Assembly (NCBI GenBank): GCA_004794785.1
Contig: SJOL01006408.1
Span: 1,276,617-1,340,616 of the forward strand
DNA from: Opisthorchis felineus
Lineage: Eukaryota > Platyhelminthes > Trematoda > Opisthorchiida > Opisthorchiidae
Direction of reading: 5' to 3'
Length of the DNA: 64,000 nt
The translations under genes were made by a program, and so were the position numbers. Below, piece after piece: positions 1 to 13,057 of this stretch (positions within the stretch are counted from its first letter, which is position 1; every line of letters starts with the position of its first letter). A model generated the notes under the pieces. The model saw nothing but the letters and a program-made list of their open reading frames with translations, was not told where the DNA came from and did no database searches.

Positions 1-2310
1 ATATCAAAATAGCATCAAGTGACTTGCCTGTCTGGTTCCGATCCTCAGGTCAATACGCTTGGAGCAGTTTACTACCTCACAGTAGAGTGGCTCCGCTTTG
101 TTATGTCAACTTTGTGCAGTTTTACCTACATAGTTGTAGATCGCACATGGCAACCCCCAAATTACTTGCAATTGCTTTGTCTGGATATGCTGGTTAATTG
201 TCAACGCATTTCACTTTAGGGGATACATGTATCTCAGAGAATATTTCCTGTATCGATCTAGGATGTTTTTACTTGGTAGGGATAACTTATGGAGCAGCTT
301 TTGGCTTGCTTTAAAAACGATTTCCAGCATAGCCTTATTGCATAATTAAGAATGTTCATTTGAGAAAATATTTTGCCTGTATTCCATAGCTGGTAGCAGA
401 AGGGGGCATAAACAACTATCCCCAGAGAGAGGGAAGTTGATGACGGACGGTGATCTAGGAACCACGAAACTGTCACTCCATGCCATTTCGATATTTTATC
501 AGTGAACATCAGTCAACTAACCACTGCATGGAACCATCGATCTGAAACTGTGATCGATAATCACTCGACGCAGCGCACCCAAGTCTGGGTGTCTGGTTTG
601 CTTGTCTTTAAATGTCTCAACAAACTCCCGATAAGATCACGGCGCAATTTTACTGCATCTTTTACTCTTTCAAAAGTAATGTCTCTCTTGACACCTAAAT
701 GAGCATGGGAATTGTGACCATTCTCCGTGTAAACACCACTTTAAAACGAAGCTGGACCAACCACGTGATTTTGCCTTATGCCCGTTTAATTATAGCATTC
801 AAATCCCCTACGTGAGCAAACAAACAGTTCCATATTTCACAAGTTCTGCTATACACACACCAAAAATGTTAACTGGTCAACAAATTCTACGGAACCACAG
901 AAACTGAGACAGGCAATGGAGGGGGTGTAAAAGCTAATGGAACCTTGACAACCAACTCCAACGAGAAGCTAGGAATCGATAACATCAGTAACCTACGTAT
1001 AGAATGTTGACCGTTCTCATGGTAAAAACATGTCTAGTGGCACACCACCTAGTATTATTTTTGTTATTCTGGCTTTGTCTGTTGCAGGTATTCCAACTCC
1101 ACGAATCAGTTTGTCTGACAGGCAAACAGCGTTTAGAATAAAATATCGGAAGATCGAGAAATAGATTATATCATCTGAAATTTAGCAATTCGAAATCTTT
1201 TCTAACGCAGATCTATTTCACTCAAACTTTTCCAATTTTCTAAGCCTTTGAAACTCGTCAACCATGTTCACTAGTTTTCTTTGGGCACCATTTGTTTCCG
1301 CAGCTCTTGGCAATGGTCCTGTTACTAGAACACCGGACCGAAAAATACCCATCCAACGCCTCGTTAAATGTCTTCTTGAATCGCATTGCAAATTCACGAT
1401 GCAAACACGCAGCAGGACAAAATAAACTCTAGCCAAAGGCCTATTGTAGGCTTTACACTAGAATCCTGGTCCTTCGACTTTATTTTGAACGCAAGCGTAC
1501 TCACACTCTGTCATAAACTGTAATGCTGTGAGGTTGGGTCTGCCAGCCACATTGCTCAAGTTTGAACACGTCAGTCTTCTCAGGCATGATAACTCAGCTG
1601 CGTCTAGCGTGGATATCCGGGGTTCGAATCCTGGCACGGATAAGGATAGGCAGTGCTTTGGGCTCTAATAAGAGCGAAACTAGAGTTTGTTGCTTCCCCT
1701 CTTTGGAGCGGAATCACCAGAATAATTCGGCCAGGACAGAAGAAGGATTGTATAAACGACAATTACATGAATACAAGTTCTATGGATCCTGCAGCTCCCT
1801 ACAACCAACATTTTCAATACCTTTCAGAATCACTTATTGCTTGGAGTTCCGTAGTTTGATTTGATGTAGAATATTGAGTTTATGCTACCGGACTGGGTTG
1901 TGTAGTGAGTGAGTTGCTAATTCCATCGATGTTGTTACCACACTGCCACTGACAGAATAGGACGAGAGCCTGAGTTGTGTTTTTGGATGTTCCACATCCA
2001 CGTCACTCAGATCACTCAAACCAGGGCGGTCCGTGCCGTTCACGCCTGGGGAACATTCGAGTAGCAATGGGGATTGCGAACCTCGGCAACTGGATAGCCT
2101 GGAAACGACGTGCTCATCGGACGCAAAGCGGAGTCCTGAGCTTGGCTGTAGCGAATGTTGAATAACACCAAAGAAGGCCACGTTTCTTCGACGTCCTGGT
2201 GGATACTTCGGTATCAAGACGGCAGCAACCAGTTAGTACAAGATCATACGTACAAAGATTCACCATGTTTTGTACAGTTCTACACTTCCTCTATCGGGTA
2301 AAACGAACAG
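1..2310. other. Upstream intron or intergenic DNA
   Basis: No convincing exon seen. A tRNA-derived SINE copy lies at about 1527-1850 (separate entry). The short open frames here have no recognisable product. If the RasGRF gene continues upstream, this is intron sequence. Confidence 0.5.
1527..1850 (+). mobile_element. tRNA-derived SINE, family 1 (hammerhead-bearing, decayed)
   Basis: A clear pol III B-box (GGGGTTCGAATCCTGG at about 1619-1634) follows a tRNA-like head. Downstream is a perfect hairpin GCTCT-AATA-AGAGC followed by GAAAC and a near-palindrome ACTAGAGT, which is the stem II to helix III part of a hammerhead ribozyme. The CTGATGA core has decayed (CTTTGGG instead). The unit shares head, middle and tail with copies near 32440-32765 and 40560-40740, including a tail with ACCAGAAT-like and CAGGACA-like stretches. 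No intact target-site duplication was identified, so ends are approximate. Confidence 0.65.
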
Positions 2311-2412
2311 CTTGAAAATTTATTCGAACGTGCTCATGTGGATAAAAACGGCTCTATAAAACTCACGCCGAACTGGTCTCGCTACTCGCTGACGAAGTAC
2401 ACTCAACTGCAG
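2311..2412 (+). CDS. Possible upstream exon (34 codons, weak)
   Basis: A 102-base open stretch sits between a possible acceptor (AACAG) and a good donor (CAG|GTTAGT), with phase 0 at both ends, so it could splice in frame to the secure exon at 11114. The translation reads LENLFERAHVDKNGSIKL followed by 16 further residues. AHVDKNGSIKL resembles an EF-hand loop, and the stretch might alternatively be a divergent DH helix before the conserved [10 protein letters not shown] block. I see no firm match to vertebrate RasGRF in this part, and an 8.7-kb intron would follow. It could be a chance open frame. Confidence 0.3.
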
Positions 2413-2682
2413 GTTAGTTTGGAGTTAACGAGAGATTCAACTAAATCTCTCTTCAAAAGAACGTCGGCATGTGAGTTCCTGAATGAGGCATTCATTGCAC
2501 GTGCGATATGCTGTCTCATGAAATTTAGTTGCTCACACTCCACAGCTGAAGACACGATTGACCAGATTTGTGTTAATATGATATATATCACACACATTAC
2601 AAGCAGCTCAAAAAGAAGGAATAATTCACACTGCGTGAAAATTCGGTCTGAGAAGTCGTCAGTTGAGGAGCCAGCCAACACG

Positions 2683-2990
2683 TGACCACATGATGTAATT
2701 CAATGACTGAACTATGAATGGCACTGTATCCTGTCTAGGTACCAGTTTAGCACGCTACTGCTCACCCACTCGTTGCCGAACGGTTTTGCCTCCAAATATT
2801 AGCCAGAAAGTACGGCAGCGAAGCATCAGTGTCAAACACTGATGTTATGCTGTCGACGATGATTAGCCAGAAAGCCGCAGGTTCGGACCCCCCTTTGGGC
2901 TCGTGAGATGCGTGGGATGCTGGTGATTCCCTATGAGGACGAAATAGCCGTGCAGTACCTCACAACATTTTGGCACACATTGGTTTCATT
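2683..2990 (+). mobile_element. tRNA-derived SINE, family 2 (hammerhead-like core)
   Basis: The head (CACGTGACCACATGATG) and the TATCCTGTC stretch match the copy at 52590-52880. After a tRNA-like part with GGTTCGGACCC as a degenerate B-box comes GATGCTGGTGATTCC, then GACGAAAT and GTGCAGTACCTC. This is the CTGATGA / stem II / GAAA / CAGT layout of family 2, with the core changed to CTGGTGA. Ends are approximate. Confidence 0.6.
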
Positions 2991-4865
2991 TGCAGATGAA
3001 ATCTTGATTGTGTCTATATGGCAAGGTCTATTTTACTTAAGAGTACGTGGAATGCTTTGGAAATATCTTGGTGAAGCCTACCATTTATCATTCACCTTAT
3101 CTTACGTGTTTTCTGAAGACAGCTCGCCTTTGATCAAAATGATTATTTCCGTCGTTTGCCGGTTGTTCTATCGCAAAGACCATGCCATCTTCACACATGT
3201 CTTGTTCGCACACGGGGGGTTCGCGTTTCTCGTAAAGTTCCTGGAATTCAGTGTCTAACGAATAAATGTAGCTAGCCCCGCGCATTCGACGGGGATGCTA
3301 GATCTCAACTTTATTTTCGCTTTATACTTTTGTGACAGTGCGTGTGCTGTCCCGATCAGGCCTTTCCGAAGTGTTTTTTTTTGGGGGGGGAGGTCGATTC
3401 GTTTATTCGCTTAAGTGGTTCCGAATTCGAAAACCTTAATTTTTTCGTATTCTGTACATGTCTGTATACAGTGAAACAGAACTCTTGAATATCGGATGTA
3501 AAACACTATTTTCTGGGCATGGCATACTACTCATGAGGTTACTAAAGACTCTTAGAAGATCAAGCAGATCAAGCTGAGTCTCCCGTCAAAATTAAAGTAA
3601 TTCGTAAATAAGTGTATTCCGCGTACAATGTGGATAGTGGCTGGTGGAAACACGCGGATGTGCCTCAGCTGATGAGCCTCAAAAATGGCAAAACCAGTAT
3701 TGGACTGTCGAGAATTTTCGAGTGACCTTATAAGAAGTATGCAAGTTGATTGGTGATGGAAAAACAGCGGTACTTGTATGGCCTTTTATAACTCAACCTT
3801 TCGATCATCGTCAGTGACCTCGGTCTGGAGCAAAACAATCTCGTTATTTCGCTGCTGACGTCGACAGGAGAGTTGTTTTCGTTACCGATTCGGAGTGGTA
3901 GAAGGGGATGAACGATACAACGAAACGTTTGGATGTTATTGGTACTCTTCGGCTTCCAGGAAAGGGTCCTCGTGCCCCTCTCTGTGCTTGGCTGGAGACG
4001 CTGAAGGATATGGCATCCAATGGGTATCAGTGGCATTCATGCCGTCAGTTCCTATCCAGATTGTCTGCCTGGATGTTGGGGCTGTAGGCACTTCAGATGT
4101 TGGTGATGGGCTAACGTGTGGTTGCTCTCTCTGTCGCATTTTCTCTTCTTGCCTCTAAGACTTTATTCAAATACATTGGTACGCTTGTACGGCAGTGAAG
4201 CGTCAGTGTTAGCTTCTGGTGTTACCGCCAATGATGATTACGCTCATGAGGAAGGTCACCTAATGTGATCCAAACGTTGGGTTGTAAAAGTAACTGCAAT
4301 TGCCGTTCTGCTTTTCCATTACGAATCAACCTCGACAGGTTCACAGACAGTCAAAAAAATCTAGTCTCGTCCCCACGGGATGCGGTGTGGGTATCATGAG
4401 TAGTAGGCTATGTCAGGGAAAGATACTTCAGTATCTCGAATATTGCCCCAACTGGAACAGTTGAAAAATACCATAAACCAGGCTTGCGGTTGACGTCCCC
4501 GTTAACAATAACGACAAGCATTATTGTTTTCGAGATCTTGTCATCAGACCAAGCCGTTTCTATGGGACCGTAGCTAATACACAGAATAAGGATAGGAACA
4601 ACCAAGAATGGTCGTGAAATTGAGTGTATCCTCTCAAGGTGACCTACTGTGTATGCCTATTCCAGCCGTCATGATTAGCCGACTAGTTTGAGCCCAGAGC
4701 ACGGCAATTCTCATTGGGAATAAATAGGCATCTGTTTCCGGGATACCACTAGACTCGATGACCTGGTCAAAAATTTGGTCGCTTCCCACTTTTTTGTCGC
4801 CGCGGAGCTTCAACATCACAAGTTAAGCTGAAAGAAACAGGAGGTGAGAAAGATACAATGCTCAT

Positions 4866-5005
4866 AAGGTTGCTGAAAATTCTTCGACAGCCCACGACCG
4901 GTTTCGCCCTTCTTGGGTCTCATCATAAACGAGAGATTCAGCTGGGTTGCAGGTGAGTCTCCCGCAAAACCAAATTCGTTTGCAAATGAGTGTATTTCGC
5001 TAAGG
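4866..5005 (-). repeat. Family 3 interspersed repeat (hammerhead-like module plus tail)
   Basis: Read on the minus strand, 4870-4930 gives TGATGAGACCC-AAGA-AGGGC, then GAAACCGGTCGTGGGC and the common GCTGTCGAAGAATTTTCAGC tail. The neighbouring piece (GAGATTCAGCTGGGTT, GGTGAGTCTCCC, TTGCAAATGAGTGTATTTC) recurs near 6870, 32040, 42140, 46450 and 62060. The stem I partner (GCCTAC) upstream of the core is lost in this copy. Confidence 0.65.
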
Positions 5006-8000
5006 ATGTGAGATAATTAAATTTACTAATATTCATCATTCTCCAAGTGATACCTGCAAGCGATGCCTTAGGGAGGAGGGTCATAATCCCAGTCACTTTG
5101 TCCAAACCAACAAAGCCTCATCAAGTCCCTACAATCACTAGTTTTGATTGCCATCCGAGATTCGCTGTAAGACAGGAAAAGACGCTGCGAGATAACCTAA
5201 TCGTGATTCGTAAAAAGAGGGTTACAACAGTTTCGGCATCTAGCACAGCGTGTACTACACCCGCCCACACAGTTTCAACATTTTTTACCCGTTTACACTG
5301 GAAGTTTCATTTCTCAGTCGGGTTGGGATCCGGGTAGGGTAAGAAACAGAGTTTGACAGGGCAGCCGGTAAAAAACACTGTCTTCCACCATCCCCCCTCT
5401 GATTGGCTGCCATAAGCGTCTCTTGGTCATTATTCGGCACATCATTTGACTGTTAATCGAAGAGAGCATCAGGTTCGGCGAAGGTTCATCACCTTTCTCA
5501 AACGTGTTCTAAAAACGGCAAACGATGCAAAAACTGCCTTATGAAAAGACAATCAAGGACATGGCACTCAAACGATCTCAAGTTTAGTTTCGACTGAATG
5601 CGTTATTAACTGTGGTAACCAACATTGTTATTGACTGGGAACTCCTGATCAGTGACCTAGATGCAACCGTGATGAGTGAGTGACAATGCCATTTCCACTA
5701 AGGGAATTGGAGATGCTTTCTCAGTATGCTTAACTAGTATGTGATCAGTATTAATCGATGGACTTTTGCGTGGACGTCCTGCTTCCATAGTGGTGAGTTT
5801 TTCGAGATGATGTGATACTCTAGCTCAATTATGTGACTTTTCACCCATATCACGTGCCTACGACTTGGTTTGCGCCATAAGGTTTCCATTCTGCTTTGAA
5901 GCGACTTGAACGTCCATACTTCCGTAAGTTAGAAAAACCGCAGACTATTTTCACCCCACTTGCGTTGATAAACTCACAACAGAGCACTCAACACATGATC
6001 TGACGTGACTTCAACCATTTTTCTAGAGATCGAATCTCTCTTTGGGTTCGCAAAATTTTTTGTGCTAACAGTACCCAACAAGGGTAAAACAGCTATACAG
6101 TGCTCCTCGGCTTTTTGGTTTAGGCCAACCTAACATGCAAGATCAGCTCCCGATTACATTTAGTTTTATCGTTTCAAAAACGTATGACAAGCAATTGGTG
6201 GACTTATTCTCACTGCTGTGTACGGTAATCAGGCTGATCATCAACGTTCGCGGTGGAAATTACGGAGTGGGCTAGTCACATAATTTTTGTTTTGCGAAAA
6301 TATCGGCAAGAACGTGATTAACAACGATCGATCAGTTTGTTCCAGCCAATGGAATATATGGAACCACGGAAACATTACTTTAATGCTCATTCCTACTGTT
6401 CTCACTGAATAGGGTCCTTTTAACTCATATGTGAAAGGGAATTGTCCCTGTTTGGGATTAATAGAGTCAGGATTGTCTAAATTCTCCGGTAGCTTTGTCT
6501 AGTCCATCAGACCGCAGGACCGATAAGCAAATCCAGTGACCAGTGAATTTTCTGATTGGATGAAGTAACTTAGCGTAAATCGTAAAGTAATCAATACTGA
6601 AAGGGAAGTAATAGCAATTTCACTTGAGTCAGTTCATCTGTAATTCTGAGTTAGTTTGCCGGATTGTAAAGAAGCGAGCCCGTTTAGGAGGTGCCACGCC
6701 CCAGGATACTCCTATTGCTTTCATGCTTTTCCAAACCTAGTCAAACTAAATTAAATCATCCAACTTGAAAATGCTTTCAGTGCTGCTCAACCCGAGTGGA
6801 ACTTACCAGTACATTGTACAACATCAAACTTGGGCTTCTGCTTTCTAATGTAACTCATTTGACTCTTCAACAAATGAACGATCCAGCCGGGACTCAGCTG
6901 AATCTTCCGTTAACACAATCTCAATTTGCAAATGACTGCATTTCGCCAAGATGTGTACTTTACCTGATGTCAAAACAGTTTTTTGGCCCTAGGGAGAATC
7001 TCCCAAGAGGAAAGGCTGTCACAAGAAAGACGATCTTTTTAAACCGCTATTCCTGCTCGAGGAAGGAAACCTTTTGGAACGGAATGGCGCAACGGCTGAT
7101 GTACTCATTTAGAGTAGATACCACAATGCAAATGCTTTATGCAATCGATCCATATTTTGGACTAGCTCTTCGAAAGAATAATATCACGGATATATTTTAA
7201 CTCTTAACAAGGTGTGTTCTACATTTTACAGCAACTGCTGATTTGATTCGTCGTATAAGATAGCCCAGGAGGTATCCGTAACTCCACTCCCTAGAAAATT
7301 TCACAGGTGAAACACCGACTGGAAGCAATCAGATGAATAAGTGCATGATAATTCCTGATTTCTTGAATGCAGACTATCATGACTGTTTCCGCTGCTGTGT
7401 AAAAACACCTCTCAATGGACAATCACGTTTAGTGGTTTTTAATAGAGTTCAGCTACTCAAGAAAAACAACTGTCTTTCATGATCCAACCATTAGGGCTGT
7501 GGAATATCACACCGCTTCACCACTTTGCGGTAATATGCATTAAATCACCGGCACACAAATGCGTCGGATACCCGTAGAATTATTTTGAGATGAGTGAAAA
7601 ATTCTATTCCAACCCCTTGAAACCTACTGAGCGGTACTCGCATACAAGTGAAATTTCATTGCCACACAACACACGAGATATCGTTAGTATAGGTTACTTA
7701 ATCTTATAGCTGTATCGCGGAAATACTTCAGAATCCTCTGAAGGCGTTTTCGCAAAACAGAAGAGATTCTATCCAGCTAAATTTGAAGATTAGGAGGGCG
7801 GAGGCACAAATTTAAAAGTACTGGACAGACAGAAAATTCAATGCGAACCTGAAAATCATAATGCACCACTTGACAAACTTATAGGACCACCCACGTTTTT
7901 TACCACAGGTCAACTCCAACAAAATGGAAATCGATGACATTTCGGCTAGCAGTCCAGCGAGATTTCTTCTGGACCAGTCTCAGTTTACTTAAAAATAATG

Positions 8001-8839
8001 TGTTGAATGCGCTTCAACTACCGCGTTACCACTCCTATTTCAGAGTAACTACGGCCTCAGTTCTTAGGTCATGAACATTTGCACTTTGGTTCACTCAGTG
8101 GGAATCATCAGCACTTTATTTCTCACACAGCACTAACGAGGTTTGGAGCCGCGATCTTTTGGGTAGAATTTTGAATACTCTTCCGTTCAATCACGATTGG
8201 TCTTGCCTCTTAACGAAACAGAGCATCACTGACCCGCAGCCACAGATTGTTGTCATGCAATCTGATGTTGACTGTAGTGACATATTATGAGGACGGCTCT
8301 TCGCTTTTCTGTGCGTGGTATTTTCTGTAATATTCCTGTACCAGTTGTGAAACAACATCCACAAGTGAATGTGGATACATGTACCTGTAACTATTCTTTA
8401 GACAAAAGTTTTGAAAAGGTCAATGAAAACTCTTGACAGCTCGCTAACAGGTTCATCATGCAGACCAAATCCCCGCTTCTTCGTCAAGCTTGTTACCTAC
8501 TTGAGCGCTCATCCGTATATACGTTGCGATAAGCATTAATCTACTAAGTAGCCCGGTCGGTAGGGCTTCACACCGCTCCCTCTTCCATGATATTCTACAA
8601 CCTGGTGCGCTAATAAAGGCCTACCTCATGTTACAGTCTGGAATGGCATTCGGGAGCTGAAACTATCGTTCTTTACACAAACTTTACTTATAGGACTAAT
8701 CGAGGCTCTTCGAAGACCCACTGCAGTTATGTAAAATTTAATGTTTAAGTAAAACATGAGGTTGCTGGTAGGTCGAAAACTACGCCCAGCTGAGAGGACT
8801 CAAGAAGGACGAAGCAGTCAGTGGACTCTCGATGTCGCC

Positions 8840-9005
8840 TTCGTTTAGCTGTACCACCCTTTCGGTGCGTGAAGCATGAGAGCTGAGGTACTGTCAAGTT
8901 GCCCAAGTCTAGACAACAGCAGTCAAGTTACCGAGGTTGAGTTTGAACCACGGACCTTCCGGTCAGTAGTGTCACACCCTAAACCTTGAGCCGTCTCGAT
9001 CAGGG
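8840..9005 (-). mobile_element. tRNA-derived SINE, family 2, minus-strand decayed copy
   Basis: The reverse complement reads GGCTCAAGGTTTAGGGTGTG as an A-box region, then CCGTGGTTCAAAC as a B-box. Downstream GACTGCTGTTGTC ... TTGACAGTACCTC preserves the outer parts (ACTGCTG...CAGTACCTC) of the family 2 ribozyme module, while the core and GAAA are mutated. Confidence 0.5.
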
Positions 9006-9534
9006 CTCGCGATTAGTTTACAGCAGCCCTATAAATAGTGCCTGGTCAAGAAAGACAACTCAGAATTTTGAATATAGTTCTCATCAATCATGAGGAAACC
9101 TTCGTACAACACTTCACGTTAAGGATTATCGTTAACAAGATATACACTTGCTTTATCCTGTTTGGATATCCCATCCTTCCCTCTGATAGTTGCAGTCAGT
9201 GATGATCTTAAGTACTCCACCGTTTTTGTGTGTACATCATGGTCACACAGTAATGCCAGTCAGTAGGTTTCATAAGTTGAGAAGGCCTTGAAATCCAGTG
9301 TACTGTGTTCACGAGAGCCGTGTCCACTGACTGCGGGACTTCCAGGTGTGTTATAAACACTCAGAATGCTTAGAGAATTCTCAGCTGCAAGCAGATAAAT
9401 AAGCATTTTGCACCAAGACCCTATCTCATCTTGAAATAAAGTTTGTCATCACTGGCGTGCAAAAGAATATCCATATCGTGTCAACAGAAATGTAAAATTA
9501 TTTGGTTCACATTTTTTCATTTTTCCATCCGTTC

Positions 9535-9700
9535 CTACTGAAAATGATAAGCAGCGGACATCTCATGAAGCTCCGGGGTTAGTTGAACCTGTGACCTCCC
9601 GTCTAGGGGTCGGAGACTAGAACGTTTGGCCACGAGTGTGATCAACTCGCACTTAGGGTATAATGCTGCCGGGATTCATATCACGTGGTCAGTTGTTTAC
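9535..9700 (-). mobile_element. tRNA-derived SINE, family 2, minus-strand decayed copy
   Basis: The reverse complement contains GTGGCCAAACGTTCTAG (A-box-like), GGTCACAGGTTCAACTAA (B-box-like), then CATGAGATGTCCGCTGCT, which matches the family 2 bridge (GAGATGCGCACTGCTG) before the ribozyme core. The CTGATGA core and GAAA have decayed. Confidence 0.5.
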
Positions 9701-11113
9701 TGGTCCCTCGAATGACAACTTCTCAGTTGACGGGTTCTTTCTTCGTGTGAAGTATTCTTTCACCCGAGCTACTTATAGTTTGCTAATGGTATGAAGAGAT
9801 TTTGGAATAGAATTTTGACAAGCATTGTATCTATGCGGAAGAAATCATTTTCAGTGGATGAGTGCTGCCCTGGAGTGCGTTCTTGGTGTAAGAAATCAGC
9901 ATTGTTAAACGATTAGTGAGATTTTGGTGTTTACATCGATGGTTTGAAGTGCTAGATATTGACGCTCCCCACTGTGAATGGTCGAGAGGTTGAGGTATTT
10001 CAATTGGACAGCGCAATGTTCTACACCTCTCGCTTTCTGTACTGTCTCGTAGAGATTTCAGACTGGGTCCGGTGGATGACACTGACGCAGCTAGACTGTA
10101 GACAGAAAAGCGATACTGCCCCCAAACCTGGGGCAGTGATGGAGCAGCGTTAATCGACATGTTATACGCACACATGCACATACTGAAATGGAACAAAGGG
10201 GGGCCAAGAGGCAGAATGGGGGAATATCATCGACGGCACTCTCGCAGAGATGACATCATGGCATGGCTGTGTGTTCCAATGCTTACGCTAGGCCTCAGGA
10301 ACTATTGAAATCTTTTCATAATGGGACATCGTTCGTGGAGAAAAACATGGGTGAACAGGTAATTTTGTCCTCAGGTGTTCTCGTAAGATTTGAGTGTAGT
10401 GGAGGATTTCATATCAGCAGTGACGTTACCGTTGAATTTAAAACATTCCTGCTTTTCTGTGAATCTAAGGGCTGCCTCAATTTTTTTGTGAATTTTTATC
10501 CTAAACCCAGCGTTTGGCTGCTAGGAGGCGCCTACCTCAGTGGAATGATGTGCACTTTAAAAACCGTAGGACCATCCATTCCGGCATATAATTTTCAACT
10601 CGTCTAACGGCAGTCAAATGAGAGGGAAGTTGAGCGCCATTGTCTCATTTCCCGTACGGTAAAAATGGAAGATGCACATCACATTTTAAGATGACGGCTG
10701 GAAAGTTCTTTTGTTTATGCAGCCTTCAATACATGCTGCTTTAGTCCAGTCGAAGGCCTGGACTAATGAGACACTTAAGGCCTCTAGTGTTCGGATAACA
10801 GTTTTTCGCTGTATTTTCCCCTAGCGCGCTGGAAATCATCATAGTTTCGCAGACTTGCTGCTATCAAAAGATAAAATAAATCTGATATTCAAACGAATCA
10901 ATGACTGGAATCACTCCACTTTTTTAATAGTAGCTGTGAGCCAAAACTGTTTGGTTTGTCCTAATCCATTCAAGTCATCAAACACTTTCCTTTGGATCCC
11001 TCGATGCTCGTTTAATAAGTGAACCAGTGGGGATGAATCACTTTTTTAACTCCGTCTCATTTGTCTCCCGACTTACTTATTTTTGCTGTATTCCTCTTGG
11101 TTCCCCCGGACAG

Positions 11114-11231
11114 ATTATGCACGATGAGGTTAGTGAAACGGAGAACATTCGGAAAAATCTGGCAATTGAACGTATGATTGTAGATGGGTGCGAGTTGCTG
11201 CTGGATGTCAACCAAGTATTTGTTCGTCAAG
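11114..11231 (+). CDS. RASGRF: RasGRF exon: end of DH domain and DH-PH linker
   Basis: The exon opens in phase 0 after GGACAG and closes in phase 1 at CAAG|GTGAGC. The translation begins [20 protein letters not shown] and continues [19 protein letters not shown]; this is almost identical to vertebrate RasGRF1/2 where the last DH helix passes into PH2. This conservation is the strongest single proof of the gene's identity. The preceding exon would have to end in phase 0. Downstream, the one leftover G completes a glycine codon with the first two bases of the next exon. Confidence 0.97.
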
Positions 11232-12887
11232 GTGAGCATTTTTTAAATCCGGAAACAACTGTTTGCCCAAAGTTTCACTCTGACCTTCCAGCCCTAGGCA
11301 CATGGAACCAACGTCATTTGTAAGCGCTTCCTGAGTTGCTAATTACTTACTAGTAGTAGGTCGCAAGCGATTACTAAAGTTTAAGTCGAACTCTTAGTGA
11401 CTTGTTCTGCGTCACTTTGGGCTTTCAGCACAGCGCGTCTTTGGTGCGTTGGTTTGCCCTTGAGTTGACGCTGCTTGCCTTGCACCTTCATCAAAGTACG
11501 GTATGATGGCAGTCCGCCTCAAATGGTGCTCGCTCTTATTTTTCCGGGGGCTACTTGCCCACACAGAAATTTGCGTCACTTGTCTCGTGAATAAACTTTT
11601 TGCCAGGTGACTAGTATCTTGTCGAGCCAAGCGTTAATCCACATTTCAGTGACAACTTGTTAGTCAATCAATGTTCGTGTGCCACTGCTCAATTTGTCCA
11701 TTCGACTTGCGCAAAATAAATGTCTCGATGAACATTTCACCCTGTAAGTTGCCAGCTGTAAGTTTTCAGCTAGTTTTTTTCGCTTATCGGGAAACTTCAA
11801 AGAGCGCTGATGGCTTGGTAGTTTTTTTTTACCTTTTAGTCCTATATTAGAACAAGCCGCAAATAATGGTTTTAGGTTTACGCCTCTGGTTTGACGCATT
11901 TCTTCTTCGCCAGACCATTAGCTCTAGGATGGGTATTAGAACCCCTTTCCGGAAGTTCGCTGCATCCAAAACATAATCCCACAAGAATGGAAAAGTGTTT
12001 CAGATTTCAGTCTTTGAAACGGAATCAGGAAAAGGCATCTCTTTTGTTCTGGAATTTGAACTAATTGGTCACAGCTGGAATAACAGGACCACTAGCAACC
12101 TTGAGCCAATAAGTGATCAGTGTCAGAGATCAGAGGGCCCCAGCCGCTTCAAATATGGCGTTCAGTCCACATACAGGTGCATACCGGGGGCGATTTTTAT
12201 GTAGGGAAAGAACCTCCAATATCAAGGCGGTATGTCACCTGTATGAACATAACTCACAAAAGCCGGCTGTTTTCAGCTACAGCTACTCTGTGGTAATTTG
12301 ATTGAGGTTTGTACCGTCTAGGGCGAACTGGGCCACAAGCTACGCAACTCGGTGATTCGTCGTATACGGCTGAAGTTCTCGAAAAGGCATTGCCTCTGTT
12401 GCCAAGGGTGGTAGACGAAACCACGACCGAGTAATCTACTCTCTGAGCCACTGCGGCCGATGTTCCATGTCGCTGTTCTAACAAACATCCATATGGTGGA
12501 CTACCAGCTAAATACACTAGTATCCGTCTAAATTTTGTAACGAACCAGTTCTACCAGATGGGAAAATAAGTTAGGTCAATATAATTCAACCGTCTCAGAG
12601 TCAAGATAACGGCTTCCAACTAGACTGTTCATGAATGTCCAATACTTTTCATTCGTGACTCGATGTAAGTGTCACTTAAACCGCTGTTAGCAAATGCCTC
12701 CTCAGTTATGACTTTGGGGTTGCAATTTAGCGTCTACAAATTCCGCTCAGGTAACGCAAATTGAGAGGACAGCATGCCTGATCTCTCCGTAGGTAAACTC
12801 TAGCGTATTTGACATGTGTCTCGTATTAACAGATGATTTTGTGCAACACTCCACTGATTCCACCTGCCGTTGGTCGCATTCTAACAG
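11232..12887. other. Intron
   Basis: Donor GTGAGC, acceptor TCTAACAG. A weak minus-strand tRNA-like patch lies near 12390-12480 (GGCTCAGAGAGTAGA and GTGGTTTCGTCTACC on the reverse complement). Nothing else recognised. Confidence 0.85.
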
Positions 12888-13057
12888 GCACTCTGATACA
12901 AGTGATTTGCGATAAACCCCGTTCTTCACGATCCAGGCTGGGCAACTTTGGTGGATCAGCGCGTGAGAAGAAAGAGGCAGTCAGACAGGTCTTCCTGTTC
13001 ACCAATCACCTGCTCATTACCGCAAGGACGAATAACGGGAGGCTTCGATTGGTCAAG
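12888..13057 (+). CDS. RASGRF: RasGRF exon: PH2 domain, first half
   Basis: Enters in phase 1 and leaves in phase 0 (AAG|GTCAGT). Translation: GTLIQVICDKP, a basic stretch RSSRSRLGNFGG, then VRQVFLFTNHLLITARTNNG and RLRLVK. This matches the vertebrate PH2 pattern GSLIQVP...RQCFLF(T/S)KH.LI.TR...GKLHL.K, covering the first beta strands. The open frame extends upstream to 12833, but the phase match and homology place the exon start at 12888. PH2 in this family contributes to lipid binding and supports the DH domain. Confidence 0.97.

Larger units (their letters stand above)
2413..11113. other. Long non-coding stretch, probable intron, repeat-rich
   Basis: No exon recognised. It contains family 2 SINE copies at about 2683-2990 (+), 8840-9000 (-) and 9535-9700 (-), a degraded core near 8105-8140 (-), and family 3 repeat fragments near 3530-3610, 4860-5005 (-), 6860-6950, 8440-8480 (-) and 8750-8830 (+). 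Three open frames of 96, 134 and 114 codons (5047-5337, 6796-7200, 10263-10607, all +) have no recognisable product; the 6796 frame runs through a family 3 fragment. The expected earlier DH exons were searched for by eye and not found. Confidence 0.55.

Noticed and set aside
6796..7200. 134-codon open frame as a gene
   Set aside because: Part of it is a family 3 repeat (QLNLPLTQSQFANDCISPR reading through the shared tail) and nothing else supports coding.
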